A stretch of DNA of 64,000 nt from Brugia malayi (Eukaryota > Nematoda > Chromadorea > Rhabditida > Onchocercidae). Shown here in pieces: positions 35,301-44,727 of this stretch. Within the stretch, counting starts at the first letter, position 1. Every line of letters starts with the position of its first letter. Where the stretch lies: the NCBI RefSeq assembly GCF_000002995.4, contig NW_025062288.1:1-64000 (forward strand), written 5' to 3'. Below the pieces are notes generated by a model that was given only the letters and a program-made list of their open reading frames with translations, was not told the origin of the DNA and searched no databases. The position numbers were made by a program, and so were the translations under genes.

Positions 35301-38100
35301 TATCAATTAAAAATTAAAAATATCAATTATATCAGAAAAATATCAAAAATAAAAATATCAAACTTTTTTTCTATAATTCCTAGTAATATCAAATTTTACT
35401 TTAATTAAATGTTAAAACTGTTAAAAAATATATATTAATTAAAAAAAGTTAGATATTTCGAGCTTAATTGATCAATTTATATGCATTGCATAGGTACTGG
35501 TCATTTACGGTTGCTCATTTGATCAGCATAAATAACTAAATAAACTTTAAAAATTAAGTTTCAATCAATATTCGACTAGCGAAATTGATTAAACTTTTAA
35601 TTTGCCACTGTTCTAATTCATTCTTACAATTGAAGTTAATTTTTATTTCAAATTTAAGTGTCAAATTTTATGAAAATTCATTTATTTATTAGAATTTTGC
35701 ATATTAATCTACAAAATAAATTGTGGTAAATATCAAAAGCTAGTTTTAAATAAATGTTAAAATATCGAAAATTATCAATTAATTAAAAAAAATGGTTATT
35801 TTGAGCATAATTGATTAGTAGCAAAATGATATTTTAGGAGCAAAATTAATTAAACTTTTAATTTGCCACTGTTCTAATTAATTCTTACAATTGAAATTAA
35901 TTTTTATTTCAAATTTAAATATCACATTTTTTGAAAATTCAATAATTTGTCAGAGTTTTGTATATTAAACTATAAAATAAATTCTAGCAATATCAAAAAC
36001 TCATTTTATTTAAATGTTAAAATATTAAAAAAAAAATCAAATCATTAAAAAAATTAGATAATTTGAACTTGATTGATTAATTTATAAGCGTTGCATGGGT
36101 ACTGGTCATTTATGGTGTGGTCAATTGGCAACATAAATAATAAAATAAACTTTAATAATTAAGCTTTAATCAATTTTTTATTAGCAAAATTAATTAAATT
36201 TTTAATTAATGACGGCTTTAATTCATTCTTACAGTTAGAATTAATTTTTATTTCTATTTTAAGTATCAAAATATAGGAAATTTGTACAATTTTGCGAAAT
36301 GAATACATGTATTGTCAGATATTATTTTAATTAAATGTTAAAATATTTATAAATATCAATTCTTAAAAAAAAAAATGGATATTTTGAACTTAATTGATTA
36401 ATTTGTGTGCATTGCATAGGTACTGGTCACATACATCGTGGTCATTTGATCAGCATAAATAATTATATAAACTTTAAGAATTGAGTTTTGATTAAAATTT
36501 CACTCGCGAAAATAATAAAATTTTTAATTAGTCATAGATCTAATTCATTTTTACAATTAATGCTAATTTTTAATTTAAATTTAAAATTGATTTTTAAGAA
36601 AATCCTATAATTTGCAAGAATTTTTGCATAATAAACTGGAAAATAAACCCTACTATTATCAAATTTAATCTTAATTAAATGTTAAAAAATTAAGAAATAT
36701 CAAAACATTAAAAAAATAGATATTTTGAACTTAATTAATTTATAAGCGTTGAATAGTACTGGTCACATACATCGCGGTCATTTGACATTTTAAATAATAA
36801 AAAAATGCTTAGGCTTAGGCTTAGGGTGTACTTAGGCTTAGGCTTAAGCATTATTTCAAATCTAAAAATCAATTTTGGTGAAAATTTTATAATTTGCAAG
36901 AGTTATTGTATATTAAACGTGGAAATAACTTCTAGTTTTATCAATTTTGATTTTAATTAAATGTTAAAATATCGAAAATTATCAATTAATTAAAAAAAAT
37001 GGATATTTCGAACTTAATTGATTAATTTGTGTGCATTGCATAGGTACTGATCGCATACATTGTGATCATTTGAACAGCAAAAATAATAAAATCAAGTTTA
37101 GAAATTGAGTTCTGAATGATATTTTAGGAGGAAAATTAATTAAATTTTTAATTTGCCACTGTTCTAATTCATTCTTACAATTGAAATTAATTTTTATTTC
37201 AAATTTAAATATCAAATTTTATGAAAATTCAATAATTTGTCAGAGTTTTGTATATTAAACTATAAAATAAATTCTAGCAATATCAAAAACTCATTTTATT
37301 TAAATGTTAAAATATTAAAAAAAAATCAAATCATTAAAAAAATTAGATAATTTGAACTTGATTGATTAATTTATAAGCGTTGCATAGGTACTGGTTAATC
37401 ACGGTGTGGTCAATTGGTCAGCATAAAATATTAAAAAAAACTTTAAAAAATAACTTTTAATCAATATTTTATTAGCAAAATTAATTAAATTCTTTGTTTG
37501 TCACGGTTTTATTTCATTCTTACAATTGCAATTAATTTATTTTCCAAATTTAAATACCATAATTTAAGAAAATTGTGCAATTTGTAAAAGTTTTTGCATA
37601 TTAAACTATGAAATAAATGCCGGTGTTGTCAAATTTCAATTTAATTAAAATGTTAAAACTATTAAAAAATATCAATTCGTAAAGAAAATTTTGAGCTTAA
37701 TTGATTAATTTATAAGCGTTGCATGGGTACTGGTCATTTATGGTGTGGTCAATTGGCAACATAAATAATAAAACAAACTTTAATAATTAAGCTTTAATCA
37801 ATTTTTTATTAGCAAAATTAATTAAATTTTTAATTAATGACGGCTTTAATTCATTCTTACAGTTAGAATTAATTTTTATTTCTATTTTAAGTATCAAAAT
37901 ATAGGAAATTTGTACAATTTTGCGAAATGAATACATGTATTGTCAGAAATTATTTTAATTAAATGTTAAAATATTTATAAATATCAATTCATTAAAAAAA
38001 AAAAAATGGTTATTCTGAACTTAATTGATTAATTTGTGTGCATTGCATAGATACTGGTCGCATACATTGTGGTCATTTGGCCAGTGTAATTATTAAAATA
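33756..38100 (-). repeat. Satellite array, minus orientation, irregular
   Basis: Minus-orientation monomers with more indels and internal duplications than other arrays. Examples are A-rich runs near 35,276-35,300 and repeated ATATCAATTATTATTAAAA words near 34,928-35,340. Telomere-like TTAGGC runs lie near 34,538-34,592 (the longest, with an extra TTAGGC) and 36,805-36,850. The right end overlaps the inverted duplication arm that begins about 38,015. Confidence 0.88.
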
Positions 38101-38124
38101 AGTTTTAATAATTTTAAATATCAA

Positions 38125-38295
38125 TGGACTAAATTTATCTGCCTTCTCTAAAGGAGAGGGAAGATTCACTTTATTGAAAATGAAGTGCAGATTCTCAACA
38201 CTGTTGATCCTTGCATTAACTTTGACCTTTACAATGAGTTTCTCTTTTATGTATGGTTGAATAAACTCAGTAAATTTCCTGCATGTTCCAATCAT
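38125..38295 (-). pseudogene. Unrecognised fragment (left arm)
   Basis: Reading minus: MIGTCRKFTEFIQPYIKEKL, then NARINSVENLHFIFNK and PSPLEKADKFSPL. The frame then runs into satellite sequence at about 38,110, so its C-terminus is an artefact of the junction. It looks coding-like (basic, mixed helix) but I do not recognise a family. The same frame is at 60,020-60,190. Confidence 0.4.
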
Positions 38296-38646
38296 TCTTT
38301 CCGTTGAGTTTCACACATGATTGTACCTTGTAAATGAGCTACTTATAGACATTTTTGATAAATTTGATGACCACCGAACCAAAAGTAAAACTAAACCATA
38401 ACAGAAATCAGATATAGGTGCTGATAAGAAGTATGCATGGTGTGACGTAAAACCTATTTGCTGCAAGCATAATGAGCCAAGTTCAATCTGCTTTGAGTAG
38501 TAATCTTCTGTGTATTAGTAACCTTGTCTTTCTTCTGTTTTTCAATTATTCTATCTATATTGTCGCTGAAAAATTTGCCTAACTTAGGAAATATTTCTTT
38601 TGCTGCGATTTTATAGAAACTACTGCACGAATGAGTTTGACTAAGT

Positions 38647-38681
<35 letters not shown>

Positions 38682-39300
38682 CTTTTAGTTTTTCTAAGCT
38701 ACTGGGTTCAGATTGAGATAGCCTCCGTAAATTTTGGCACTCAGTTTTAACTTTGGACAAAGGATTTTACGGTCAATGGAAATAGCACTGTTGCTTTTAT
38801 GCATCCTCTCTATTAACTTTAGCTGTCAACTATCACCTTTCTTTTTGTTACTAGGAGTACGTGTTTATGCTAATGATTCTTTTATTATATTGTGGGAGAT
38901 AGTCTCATGTCTAATTTCTTCTAGAAGACCCATTTGTTCAACTTTATCTTCTACGTTTAGTTGACTCTGATCTAGTACTTATAGCGTATTCTCAGTATTC
39001 TTCAATCTATGTAATACTTTTTATAGAAACTTGTAAAATTTCGTATTTGTTCATTTTTTTTTTAGAAAATATCTGTTTAATATCGTAACAGATTAATAAT
39101 AATGTTAAAAGTATATTTACTTAAAGCACAATAAAAAATTGTGCCTTTACCGGATTTTTCTACTGAAAATCTAGCATTTTATTAGAAAATTAAATTGTAA
39201 GACTGTAGAAAAGGTATTCAGTGTTTATTTTTCTTGACTGTAATGCAATATAGAGAGATTATTAAGTACTAAAATTAAAGTTACGCACTATTTAAAATTT
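38130..39300. other. Decayed region with a long poly-A run (left arm)
   Basis: No convincing full gene. Reading minus, about 38,520-38,640 gives KIAAKEIFPKLGKFFSDNI and RIIEKQKKDK, and 38,685-38,730 gives LRRLSQSEPSSLEKLKELF. These look like helical coding remnants of unknown identity, split by an A28 run at 38,651-38,678 (T23 in the other arm). The plus frame near 38,734-38,964 has hydrophobic stretches but no recognised motif. Confidence 0.45.
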
Positions 39301-39311
39301 ATGGAGGTTTC

Positions 39312-39590
39312 GTAATGCACTGCTTAGACCTGGTTGTTTTGATCCACACATTACTATTTGTTTGCCCGATATAAAGAAGATATTTAATACATATATAAAG
39401 AAGATATCAATAGCACCAGTGAAGACAGTTGCGAGAGGGACACCTGGTTTTGGGGGGGAGAAGGGGAGGGGGTAGTGACCTAGTAAATTTAGTGAATGAA
39501 AGAGCAGAAATAAGAAGACTGTTACTATGGGTAGCTTTGAATATGCACGTAATGATGGGCTGGAAAGACGGTCTCTAGTGACGACTCTGA
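39312..39590 (+). pseudogene. ftsH: ftsH fragment 2 (left arm; AAA second part)
   Basis: Middle part of the FtsH protease. NALLRPGCFDPHITICLPDI matches the AAA second-region-of-homology motif LLRPGRFDRxVxVxxPD, with the arginine-finger RFD altered to CFD. It continues FNTYIKKISIAPVKTVARGT and PGF, then after the G-run DLVNLVNE, and in another frame [19 protein letters not shown], matching the VTMxDFExAxDKVxMGxERR segment. G-run slippage and frameshifts break it. It does not overlap fragment 1 (19,195-19,562) or fragment 3 (50,470-50,800), so the three cover different parts of the protein. The ubiE relic starts immediately on the other strand. Confidence 0.83.
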
Positions 39591-39591
39591 G

Positions 39592-39790
39592 AGGATCCGA
39601 ATACCAAAAGCTATTGTGCAACAGTCGAACTCAGAGTCTTCAAATGGCAAACTTTCTGCGTTTGCACACACCCAATTAAAATTAAGCTGATTTGAGTTTA
39701 TGGCTTTATTACGTCCTCTACTTAGCATGTTTTGATTTATATCACATACTGTAACCTGAACACTCGGTTCTCTTCTTACTATTCTTATTG
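39592..39790 (-). pseudogene. ubiE: ubiE fragment (left arm)
   Basis: Part of the UbiE/COQ5 C-methyltransferase of ubiquinone synthesis. Reading minus: [20 protein letters not shown], then [12 protein letters not shown], then [20 protein letters not shown] and TIAFGIR. This fits the SAM-binding fold (DINxxML after the second strand, then AxAExLPFxDxxFDxxTxxFGIRN). The first glycine-rich SAM loop and everything after FGIR are missing. It is fused head-to-head to the nth relic near 39,793. Confidence 0.82.
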
Positions 39791-39795
39791 CTATG

Positions 39796-40085
39796 TCTCC
39801 CAATTTTGACGACTTGGTGTCTTTGCCAGGAGTTGGAAGAAAGAGTGCTAATGTATTTTTAAATTCGGGACTTGGCATTCCAACATTGGCAGTTGATACT
39901 CATGTTTTTAGAGTGAGCAATAAAATTGGCCTTGTGAAAGAAAAAGACGTGTTCAAAACAGAGAAATCTCTTTTAAATGTAGTTCCAAAAAAATACCTAC
40001 TCTATGCTCATCACTGGCTAGTTTTACATGGTAGATATGTTTGCAAAGCACAAAAACCCTCGTGTAAAACATGCATCCTGTTGAT
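39796..40085 (+). pseudogene. nth: nth fragment (endonuclease III; left arm)
   Basis: Fragment of the base-excision-repair glycosylase/AP lyase endonuclease III. It contains the helix-hairpin-helix [14 protein letters not shown] with the catalytic lysine, the loop [16 protein letters not shown] with the catalytic aspartate, then [31 protein letters not shown] holds three of the four iron-sulfur cysteines. The N-terminal half of the protein and the fourth cysteine are missing. The uninterrupted frame starts at 39,793 only because the junction with ubiE supplies an ATG by chance. It is fused tail-to-tail with mutS at about 40,080. Confidence 0.85.
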
Positions 40086-40543
40086 AATTCAAGCCAGCCA
40101 ATAGCATACTCCCCATTTTGTTTAACTATGGACGCAAGATCATTGCTGTTTTTATCCTCTAATAGCGAATCTTCAACAATTGTTCCTGGAGTTACAATTT
40201 GCACTACATCACGTTTTACTATAGATTTATAGCCCCTGCTTTTTGCTTCATCAGCAGTTTCTAACTGATCGCAGATTGCTACTTTGAATCCTAAATCTAT
40301 TAACTTATGAAGATAAGATTCACTACTATGCGCTGGAACTCCACACATTGGTACCTCTTGCCCATACAAATTACCTCTCTTAGTTAGTACTATATTCAGC
40401 AACTTCGCAGCTTTAATAGCATCATCAAAAAACAACTCATAAAAATCTCCCAGCCTATAAAATAACAGATGATCCTGATATTGAGCTTTTAGGTTCAAAT
40501 ATTGCTCCATCAAAGGAGTATTTTTTTCTCTTACGAAGTTCAT
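40075..40543 (-). pseudogene. mutS: mutS N-terminal fragment (left arm)
   Basis: Start of the mismatch-recognition protein MutS. From the ATG at 40,543, reading minus: [20 protein letters not shown], then [20 protein letters not shown]. The FYELFxDDA motif includes the Phe and Glu that contact mismatched [23 protein letters not shown] and [14 protein letters not shown] follow, then [13 protein letters not shown]. The bacterial sequence breaks off after ELSTGCMF at about 40,080, where the antisense of nth begins; the rest of that open frame (to 39,953) is not MutS. The mutS C-terminal part is nearby on the opposite strand at 41,170-41,905. Confidence 0.88.
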
Positions 40544-40960
40544 AACATTTTTAAATACGTTGCGTTAGCAATAGCTTCAACTTTATTATATGGATAACAT
40601 AGAATTTACATAGGAATACTTTATACTATGCAAAGGCAATACTACTATTTTTTTAGAAAATTGTGCATATGCAATAGATCTGTGGTAGCCTCTTCTATAA
40701 GCCATAACTTATAACTAAAATTATATAGAATTTTGGCTTTTTGAAAAGCCCAAACTGCCATTTGCGGAAGGTATACATGTAATCTTTTTGCCAAATTGAA
40801 TCACAGCGTAGAAATAGCAACCAGAGAAAAAAAACAGAAACCCTTGCCTATTTCTATCTTTGGGCAAAATTCCCTATTTTATTGTGAAATGGTGTACCTT
40901 TGAATTGTATAGCAAACTGAAAATACTTTTTTAATATTTTTATCAACAAATTAAGTAATT
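40544..40960. other. Unassigned sequence (left arm)
   Basis: About 420 bp of non-satellite DNA upstream of the mutS start. No gene recognised. It may include the original upstream region of bacterial mutS. Confidence 0.4.
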
Positions 40961-40961
40961 T

Positions 40962-41110
40962 ACATATTATTCGCTAGTAGACAAAATTGTTCAACAGTTA
41001 AGTTTTTTGGACGCTCCCCTATTAACTCTGGCGATTTTAAATCACCGAAGTTACATGCTATATCGTAGTCATAGCCAATCTTCATCTCACTTCCCTCTCC
41101 AGCGACAACA
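40962..41110 (-). pseudogene. Possible rsmA 3' end (left arm)
   Basis: Reading minus, a frame ends FGDLKSPELIGERPKNLTVE and QFCLLANNM before a TAA. The final ERPKNLTVEQFxxLAN resembles the C-terminus of RsmA (KsgA), the 16S rRNA adenine dimethyltransferase (xRPxxLTxEQFxxLA). The preceding EGSEMKIGYDYDIACN does not obviously belong to RsmA, so this may itself be a fusion. The catalytic part is absent. Tentative. Confidence 0.35.
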
Positions 41111-41169
41111 GAGACCTGATTAGCAAAGGTTGATTTACTAAATGAGCCGATAAAACCAGAAACAGTAGA

Positions 41170-41905
41170 AGGAATTCAATATTTGCAATGAAAGACACCC
41201 AGTTGTTGAAGTTAACGATAAGTTCATTGCAAATAGCATCAATTTGTCTGGTATACATCTAATTACTGGCCCTAATATGGCTGAAAAAAGCACTTTCTTG
41301 AGGCAAAACGCTCTCATTGCAATTTTAGCTCATATGGATTCATTTGTGCCAGCAGATAGTGCACATATTGGAGTGAATGATAAGATATTCAGCAGGGTTG
41401 GCGCAACGGATAATATAAAGGCTGGTTATTCCACCTTCATGGTGGAGATGATTGAAACAGCAACCATAGTCAACCAAGCAACAGACCGTTCCTTGGTAAT
41501 ACTTGATGAAATTGGTAGAGGAACAGGAGTGTATGATGGCTTATCTATTGCTCAGGCGGTAATTGAACATATTCACAATGTAAATAAGTGCCGCGCTATC
41601 TCTGCAACTCATTATACTAAAGTAAGCAAATACTTGAAAAGTGTCAAGTGTTTCTGTGTGAGAATAAAAGAATGGAAAGAGGAGGTGATCTTTCTACATG
41701 AAGTAGTTGAGGGCGTTGCAGATGAGTCATATGGAACACTCGATGCTAGTACACATAGGGAAGCATTATTGCTGCTTAAGGAAAGCTCCAATGATTTGAT
41801 ATATAAACACAAAGTTATGAAACAAGCATTCTCTTCTTCAGCGGACAATCGTAGTTTTAGTCAGAGCAAATTGAACATTGAAAATTATTTACTAAAAAAA
41901 AAAAA
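41170..41905 (+). pseudogene. mutS: mutS C-terminal fragment (left arm)
   Basis: ATPase domain of MutS. It reads [14 protein letters not shown], then [20 protein letters not shown] (Walker A, normally GPNMGGKST; two residues changed), [20 protein letters not shown] (MutS signature), [20 protein letters not shown] (Walker B and D-loop intact) and [10 protein letters not shown] (switch histidine). After SYGT a 22-bp deletion near 41,739, relative to the other arm, removes codons for HVAKLAGF and shifts frame. The tail down to the A-run near 41,900 reads [11 protein letters not shown] and [13 protein letters not shown]. It has the opposite orientation to the mutS N-terminal fragment. The altered P-loop and missing middle make it non-functional. 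Confidence 0.86.
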
Positions 41906-42101
41906 AATAAAATTGATGTGGAAAACGAATGAATTACTTTGCGAAGTGTAAAGTAAGTTTAATTGAAAAGATAAATAAAATAATCTCTAATATGGTAATA
42001 ACTACAGCCAGTGCAGTAGCAGAGGTTGAACGAATGTCTATTTTGTTGAGCCAAGTAAAGCATGAAACTCTACTAACAATGCAAGTTCTAAACGAGCATA
42101 A
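41906..42101. other. Unassigned open stretch between mutS and nuoA (left arm)
   Basis: Both strands stay open: plus gives NKIISNMVITTASAVAEVER, minus extends past nuoA as YARLELALLVEFHALLGS in one frame. I cannot assign either to a family. It is probably another small bacterial fragment. Confidence 0.35.
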
Positions 42102-42452
42102 GCCCCATTCTAATGCACCTTTACACCACTCATGGATAAAACCTACAGTAAGTATTGCAAGAAATATCATCATAGACCAAAATCCACAATAGCTTATTTT
42201 AGATAAAGAAATAGCGCAAGGAAAAAGAGAAGCAATTTCTAAGTCAAATATCATAAATAATACTGAAACTAAATAAAACTTAATGTCAAAATTTTTTCTT
42301 GCTCTTGATAAAGGGTTAAAACCGCACTCATATGTAGAAAGTTTTTCACTATCTGGTTTGCTTATTGCAAGAAACATAGGCAATACACCCAAAGCAAGAG
42401 ATAGTATAATTGACACGCAGATAAAAATTGCTATAGCTAAATATTCACTCAT
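42102..42452 (-). pseudogene. nuoA: nuoA (NADH dehydrogenase I subunit A; left arm)
   Basis: NuoA is a small membrane subunit of respiratory complex I. From the ATG at 42,452, reading minus: MSEYLAIAIFICVSIILSLA, then FLAISKPDSEKLSTYECGFN with the family's YECGFxP motif, FDIKFYLVSVLFMIFDLEIA with the conserved FDLExA, and GFWSMMIFLAILTVGFIHEW. Three hydrophobic helices are visible. About 117 residues, to KGALEW, correspond to nearly the whole protein (usually about 120). The native stop is lost and the frame runs into unrelated sequence. Differences from the right arm include AFLFP to ASLFP and LPKI to LSKI. This is the nearest thing to an intact reading frame in the arms, but no promoter or operon remains. 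Confidence 0.88.
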
Positions 42453-42477
42453 TTAATAAAACTCGTAGAAAGCAACA

Positions 42478-42826
42478 CTACAAATTTACATGCTTTCCTA
42501 ATCTTTTATCACCTAAAATATCCATATGAAAGTGCGGCACAACTTGTTCCCCGCTTCACCGCAGTTAGTAACTAATCTATATCCTGTTTTTTTCTAGGTT
42601 ATATTTATAAGTTATCTCTCTTACAGTTTTAAAGAAGCCTACTATTTCCTCCGCAGAAGCTTTAAAAATAAAATCATCATATGAAATATATTGACTTTTC
42701 GTTACAACTAAAATGTGAAATGGTGCATCAGGATACTTATCGTAAAATGCCAAGACATCCTCATCCTCATAAACCTTCTTGCAACTCACCCCTTAATATT
42801 TGAGCAAAGATGTTATTGCTATCATA
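42478..42826 (-). pseudogene. HIT-family hydrolase relic (left arm)
   Basis: Histidine-triad (HIT, HINT-like) nucleotide hydrolase. Reading minus: DSNNIFAQILRGE, a one-base shift, CKKVYEDEDVLAFYDKYPDA and PFHILVVTKSQYISYDDF, then EEIVGFFKTVREITYKYNLE, a second shift, GYRLVTNCGETG, a third shift, and VPHFHMDILGDK. The active-site triad should read HxHxH (HFHVHIL); here the third histidine is replaced (HFHMD). Three frameshifts plus this loss make it dead. Nearly the full length (about 115 residues) can be traced. Confidence 0.84.
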
Positions 42827-42931
42827 GTATTTATTGCACATGCTTTAGAGGCACGACCACCTTTTTCTCTTCCTGGGTTCAGAATAGGTGTAGATGAAGG
42901 GCTCTCCATTTTACTGTTAGAGACATCTCCT
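42827..42931. other. Fusion segment between HIT and rplO relics (left arm)
   Basis: Reading minus, an open frame gives NPGREKGGRASKACAINT after SSTPILN. I do not recognise it. It lies between the broken end of rplO and the start of the HIT relic and is probably a sliver of another gene or upstream region. Confidence 0.35.
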
Positions 42932-43072
42932 TCAAAGCGTAGCCTTCTGCCCTTTATGTCCCCTACCAGATGTTTTACCTTTACCACAACCAATACCTCT
43001 AACTATTAATTTAGGCTTTTTTTTCTTCAATAATTCAGTAAATATAGAGTTTAACTTTATAACATTATTCAT
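42932..43072 (-). pseudogene. rplO: rplO 5' fragment (ribosomal protein L15; left arm)
   Basis: Start of large-subunit protein L15. From the ATG at 43,072, reading minus: [14 protein letters not shown], then [20 protein letters not shown] and HKGQKA, followed by a stop at 42,932-42,934. The glycine-rich [21 protein letters not shown] motif is typical of L15. Only about 46 of about 150 residues remain. It directly follows rpsE, in the order of the bacterial spc operon (rpsE, rpmD, rplO; rpmD is absent), so this junction is ancestral, unlike the others around it. Confidence 0.87.
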
Positions 43073-43075
43073 ACT

Positions 43076-43415
43076 TTACCTGTTTCCGACTACCTCGCCA
43101 ATCTTTTTACTTCTTTTGCTCGCTACTTGACGAGGAGATAACATATTATCAAAGACCTGTACATATAATACTGCACATATAACGTTATGAGGATTATTCG
43201 ATCTAGTAGATTTAGCTACTACATCTTTTATGCCCAACACCTCAAAAACCGACCCAATCGATCCCCCAGCAATAATGCCTGTTCCAGCTCTAGCTGCTCT
43301 TAAAACTATTTCACCAGAGCAAAATTTAGCCTTAATATCATGGTGCAAAGTTCTACCTTCACGTAAATACACTCTAATCACCGATTTTTTTGCAGCATTT
43401 ACAACTTTTATCCTC
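43076..43415 (-). pseudogene. rpsE: rpsE 3' fragment (ribosomal protein S5; left arm)
   Basis: C-terminal two-thirds of small-subunit protein S5. Reading minus: [20 protein letters not shown], then [40 protein letters not shown], and near the end [14 protein letters not shown], stopping at 43,076-43,078. [30 protein letters not shown] is the S5 hallmark. The N-terminal S5 dsRNA-binding part is missing. The frame is open in this arm; the right arm carries a one-base deletion. The rplO start lies 3 bases downstream. Confidence 0.88.
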
Positions 43416-43746
43416 CTATAGGAGAAATTAATGCAAAGCATTACTTATAAATTCTTTTACAGTTTCATAATTATTAGTTTCGCAGCGGTTGTAACATAAT
43501 TCACTATTTTCTTTTGGTATTTTTATGTTAACTGTAAAATTCTTTTCTTGAGAAAGGCAGCTAACAAGCAGTTGTTGTCAGTAAATCTTCAGCTACAAAT
43601 ATTTAAGAAATCCACCAAGTAAGAAAAAGACAAAAGAAGCCCTAGTTAATATCTATTTAAAAACACTAGCGTTTTTTTATGTTTTAAATACTTAATAATC
43701 GCGACTTAGTTGTTTTTTATTGCAACTAACCTTTAGTCATAAATGT

Positions 43747-44173
43747 GTGCAATAGTCCATTTTTCACTGCAAATAAGTGATTTACATCAAAACTAGTTTC
43801 CTTCCATATGTACGTAAATCCATTTTTTTAAATTCTCTTTTATTTTTGCAATTGCATTATCTTTACTTAATTGTTTCCTTATCGATTGCACTTAATATTT
43901 CTTTCCACTGTTCATATTCCATTGTCATCCCTTTTTAAATAATGTTTTAATTATCGTGGATTACGACAAAAAAGCCAACCCATTTTTTTTTTCTTTTTTT
44001 GAGAGGAACGATTGAAATCTGTCGTTGGTGAATTGTTACGCTACATGAATGAATGGGAGACAAGCATCATGATAAAATTAGTTAAATTTTTAATTAAATG
44101 AGAAAGGCAAAAGAAACCCTGCTTAATATCGAATAGATATTAATATCTATCAAATGCACATCAACATTTCAGT
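43747..44173. other. Unassigned sequence inside the inverted duplication
   Basis: Single-copy start of the region between the arms. No gene recognised. A short sequence near 44,100-44,150 (AGAAAGGCAAAAGAAACCCTGCTTAATAT) resembles 43,620-43,660 (AGAAAAAGACAAAAGAAGCCCTAGTTAATAT) in the arm, so a small dispersed repeat is present. Confidence 0.4.
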
Positions 44174-44455
44174 CTAATCATCGCTCTCTGTTCCACCAAC
44201 TCCTGAGTGGATTTCAGTATTATCTGCTCCATCAGTAAATAAGAAATTTGTTTCTTTACGCTTAACTAATTTCTCTGATTTCAGTAATTCATTTTCAATT
44301 TCAGAGAAAAACTCTTCATCGTTTTCATCAATAGTGGATTTCATTAAACTGATAGCATCGTTATAATCACTTTCTAGCTTTGAAAATGACTCTATATCAT
44401 TCTTAATTTTAGAATATTCTTTTAAAATTCTTGTCCCTCTTGGCTGTTTTGCCAT
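44174..44455 (-). pseudogene. prfB: prfB fragment (peptide chain release factor 2)
   Basis: N-terminal region of RF2, which terminates translation at UGA and UAA. Reading minus: RILKEYSKIKNDIESFSKLE, then DENDEEFFSEIENELLKSEK, then EIHSGVGGTESDD. The helical N-terminal domain followed by ExHxGAGGTES(Q/N)D is diagnostic of RF2. The alanine of GAGG is valine, about 6 residues are lost before EIH, and a stop follows. The GGQ domain needed for peptide release is absent. A perfect hairpin lies 45 bp upstream of the frame start. Confidence 0.75.
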
Positions 44456-44499
44456 AGATTACCATCCACAGTTTGAGACTACAACTTTTCGAGGCGCAA

Positions 44500-44543
44500 T
44501 TTTGACACCTCCTGACAACAGAAATAATCAGGAGGTGTCAAAA
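44500..44543. terminator. Perfect 16-bp hairpin, terminator-like
   Basis: TTTTGACACCTCCTGA at 44,500-44,515 is exactly complementary to TCAGGAGGTGTCAAAA at 44,528-44,543, with a 12-base loop. A-rich and T-rich flanks on both sides would make it a bidirectional rho-independent terminator in bacteria. It lies between the prfB and virB4 relics. The perfect pairing is notable amid decayed genes. A mobile palindromic element is an alternative. Confidence 0.6.
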
Positions 44544-44727
44544 AAATTTTAGCTAAGTTCTGAAAATACTCAAGGATTTTTAGATAAATTTTCATTATGC
44601 TTTAATATATTTATTATTAGTATTTATTATTAGCGGCAATAACAGTACACAAAATAGAAATTTAACCATATAATAGTTAAATAATGATAAATAATTGAAG
44701 GAAATTTTAAATTATGAAAGGAAGATA

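Larger units (their letters stand above)
38015..43746 (+). repeat. Inverted duplication, left arm
   Basis: About 5.73 kb whose reverse complement is present at 54,543-60,299 with only scattered substitutions and small indels. The outer end lies inside a satellite monomer (TTCTGAACTTAATTGATTAAT); the inner end is at ...CTTTAGTCATAAATGT. The arms share every chimeric gene junction, so the bacterial fragments were already fused before the duplication. Confidence 0.93.

Noticed and set aside
39953..40543. Full 196-codon MutS frame
   Set aside because: Only the first about 156 codons are MutS; the rest is the antisense of an endonuclease III fragment, so the frame is a fusion artefact.
41934..42192. 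Plus-strand frame [18 protein letters not shown] as a gene
   Set aside because: Partly antisense to nuoA and without a recognisable family; kept only as an unassigned stretch.
42793..43009. Open frames on either strand over rplO and HIT start (66-69 codons)
   Set aside because: One is a frameshifted continuation of rplO and the other its antisense; neither is an independent gene.
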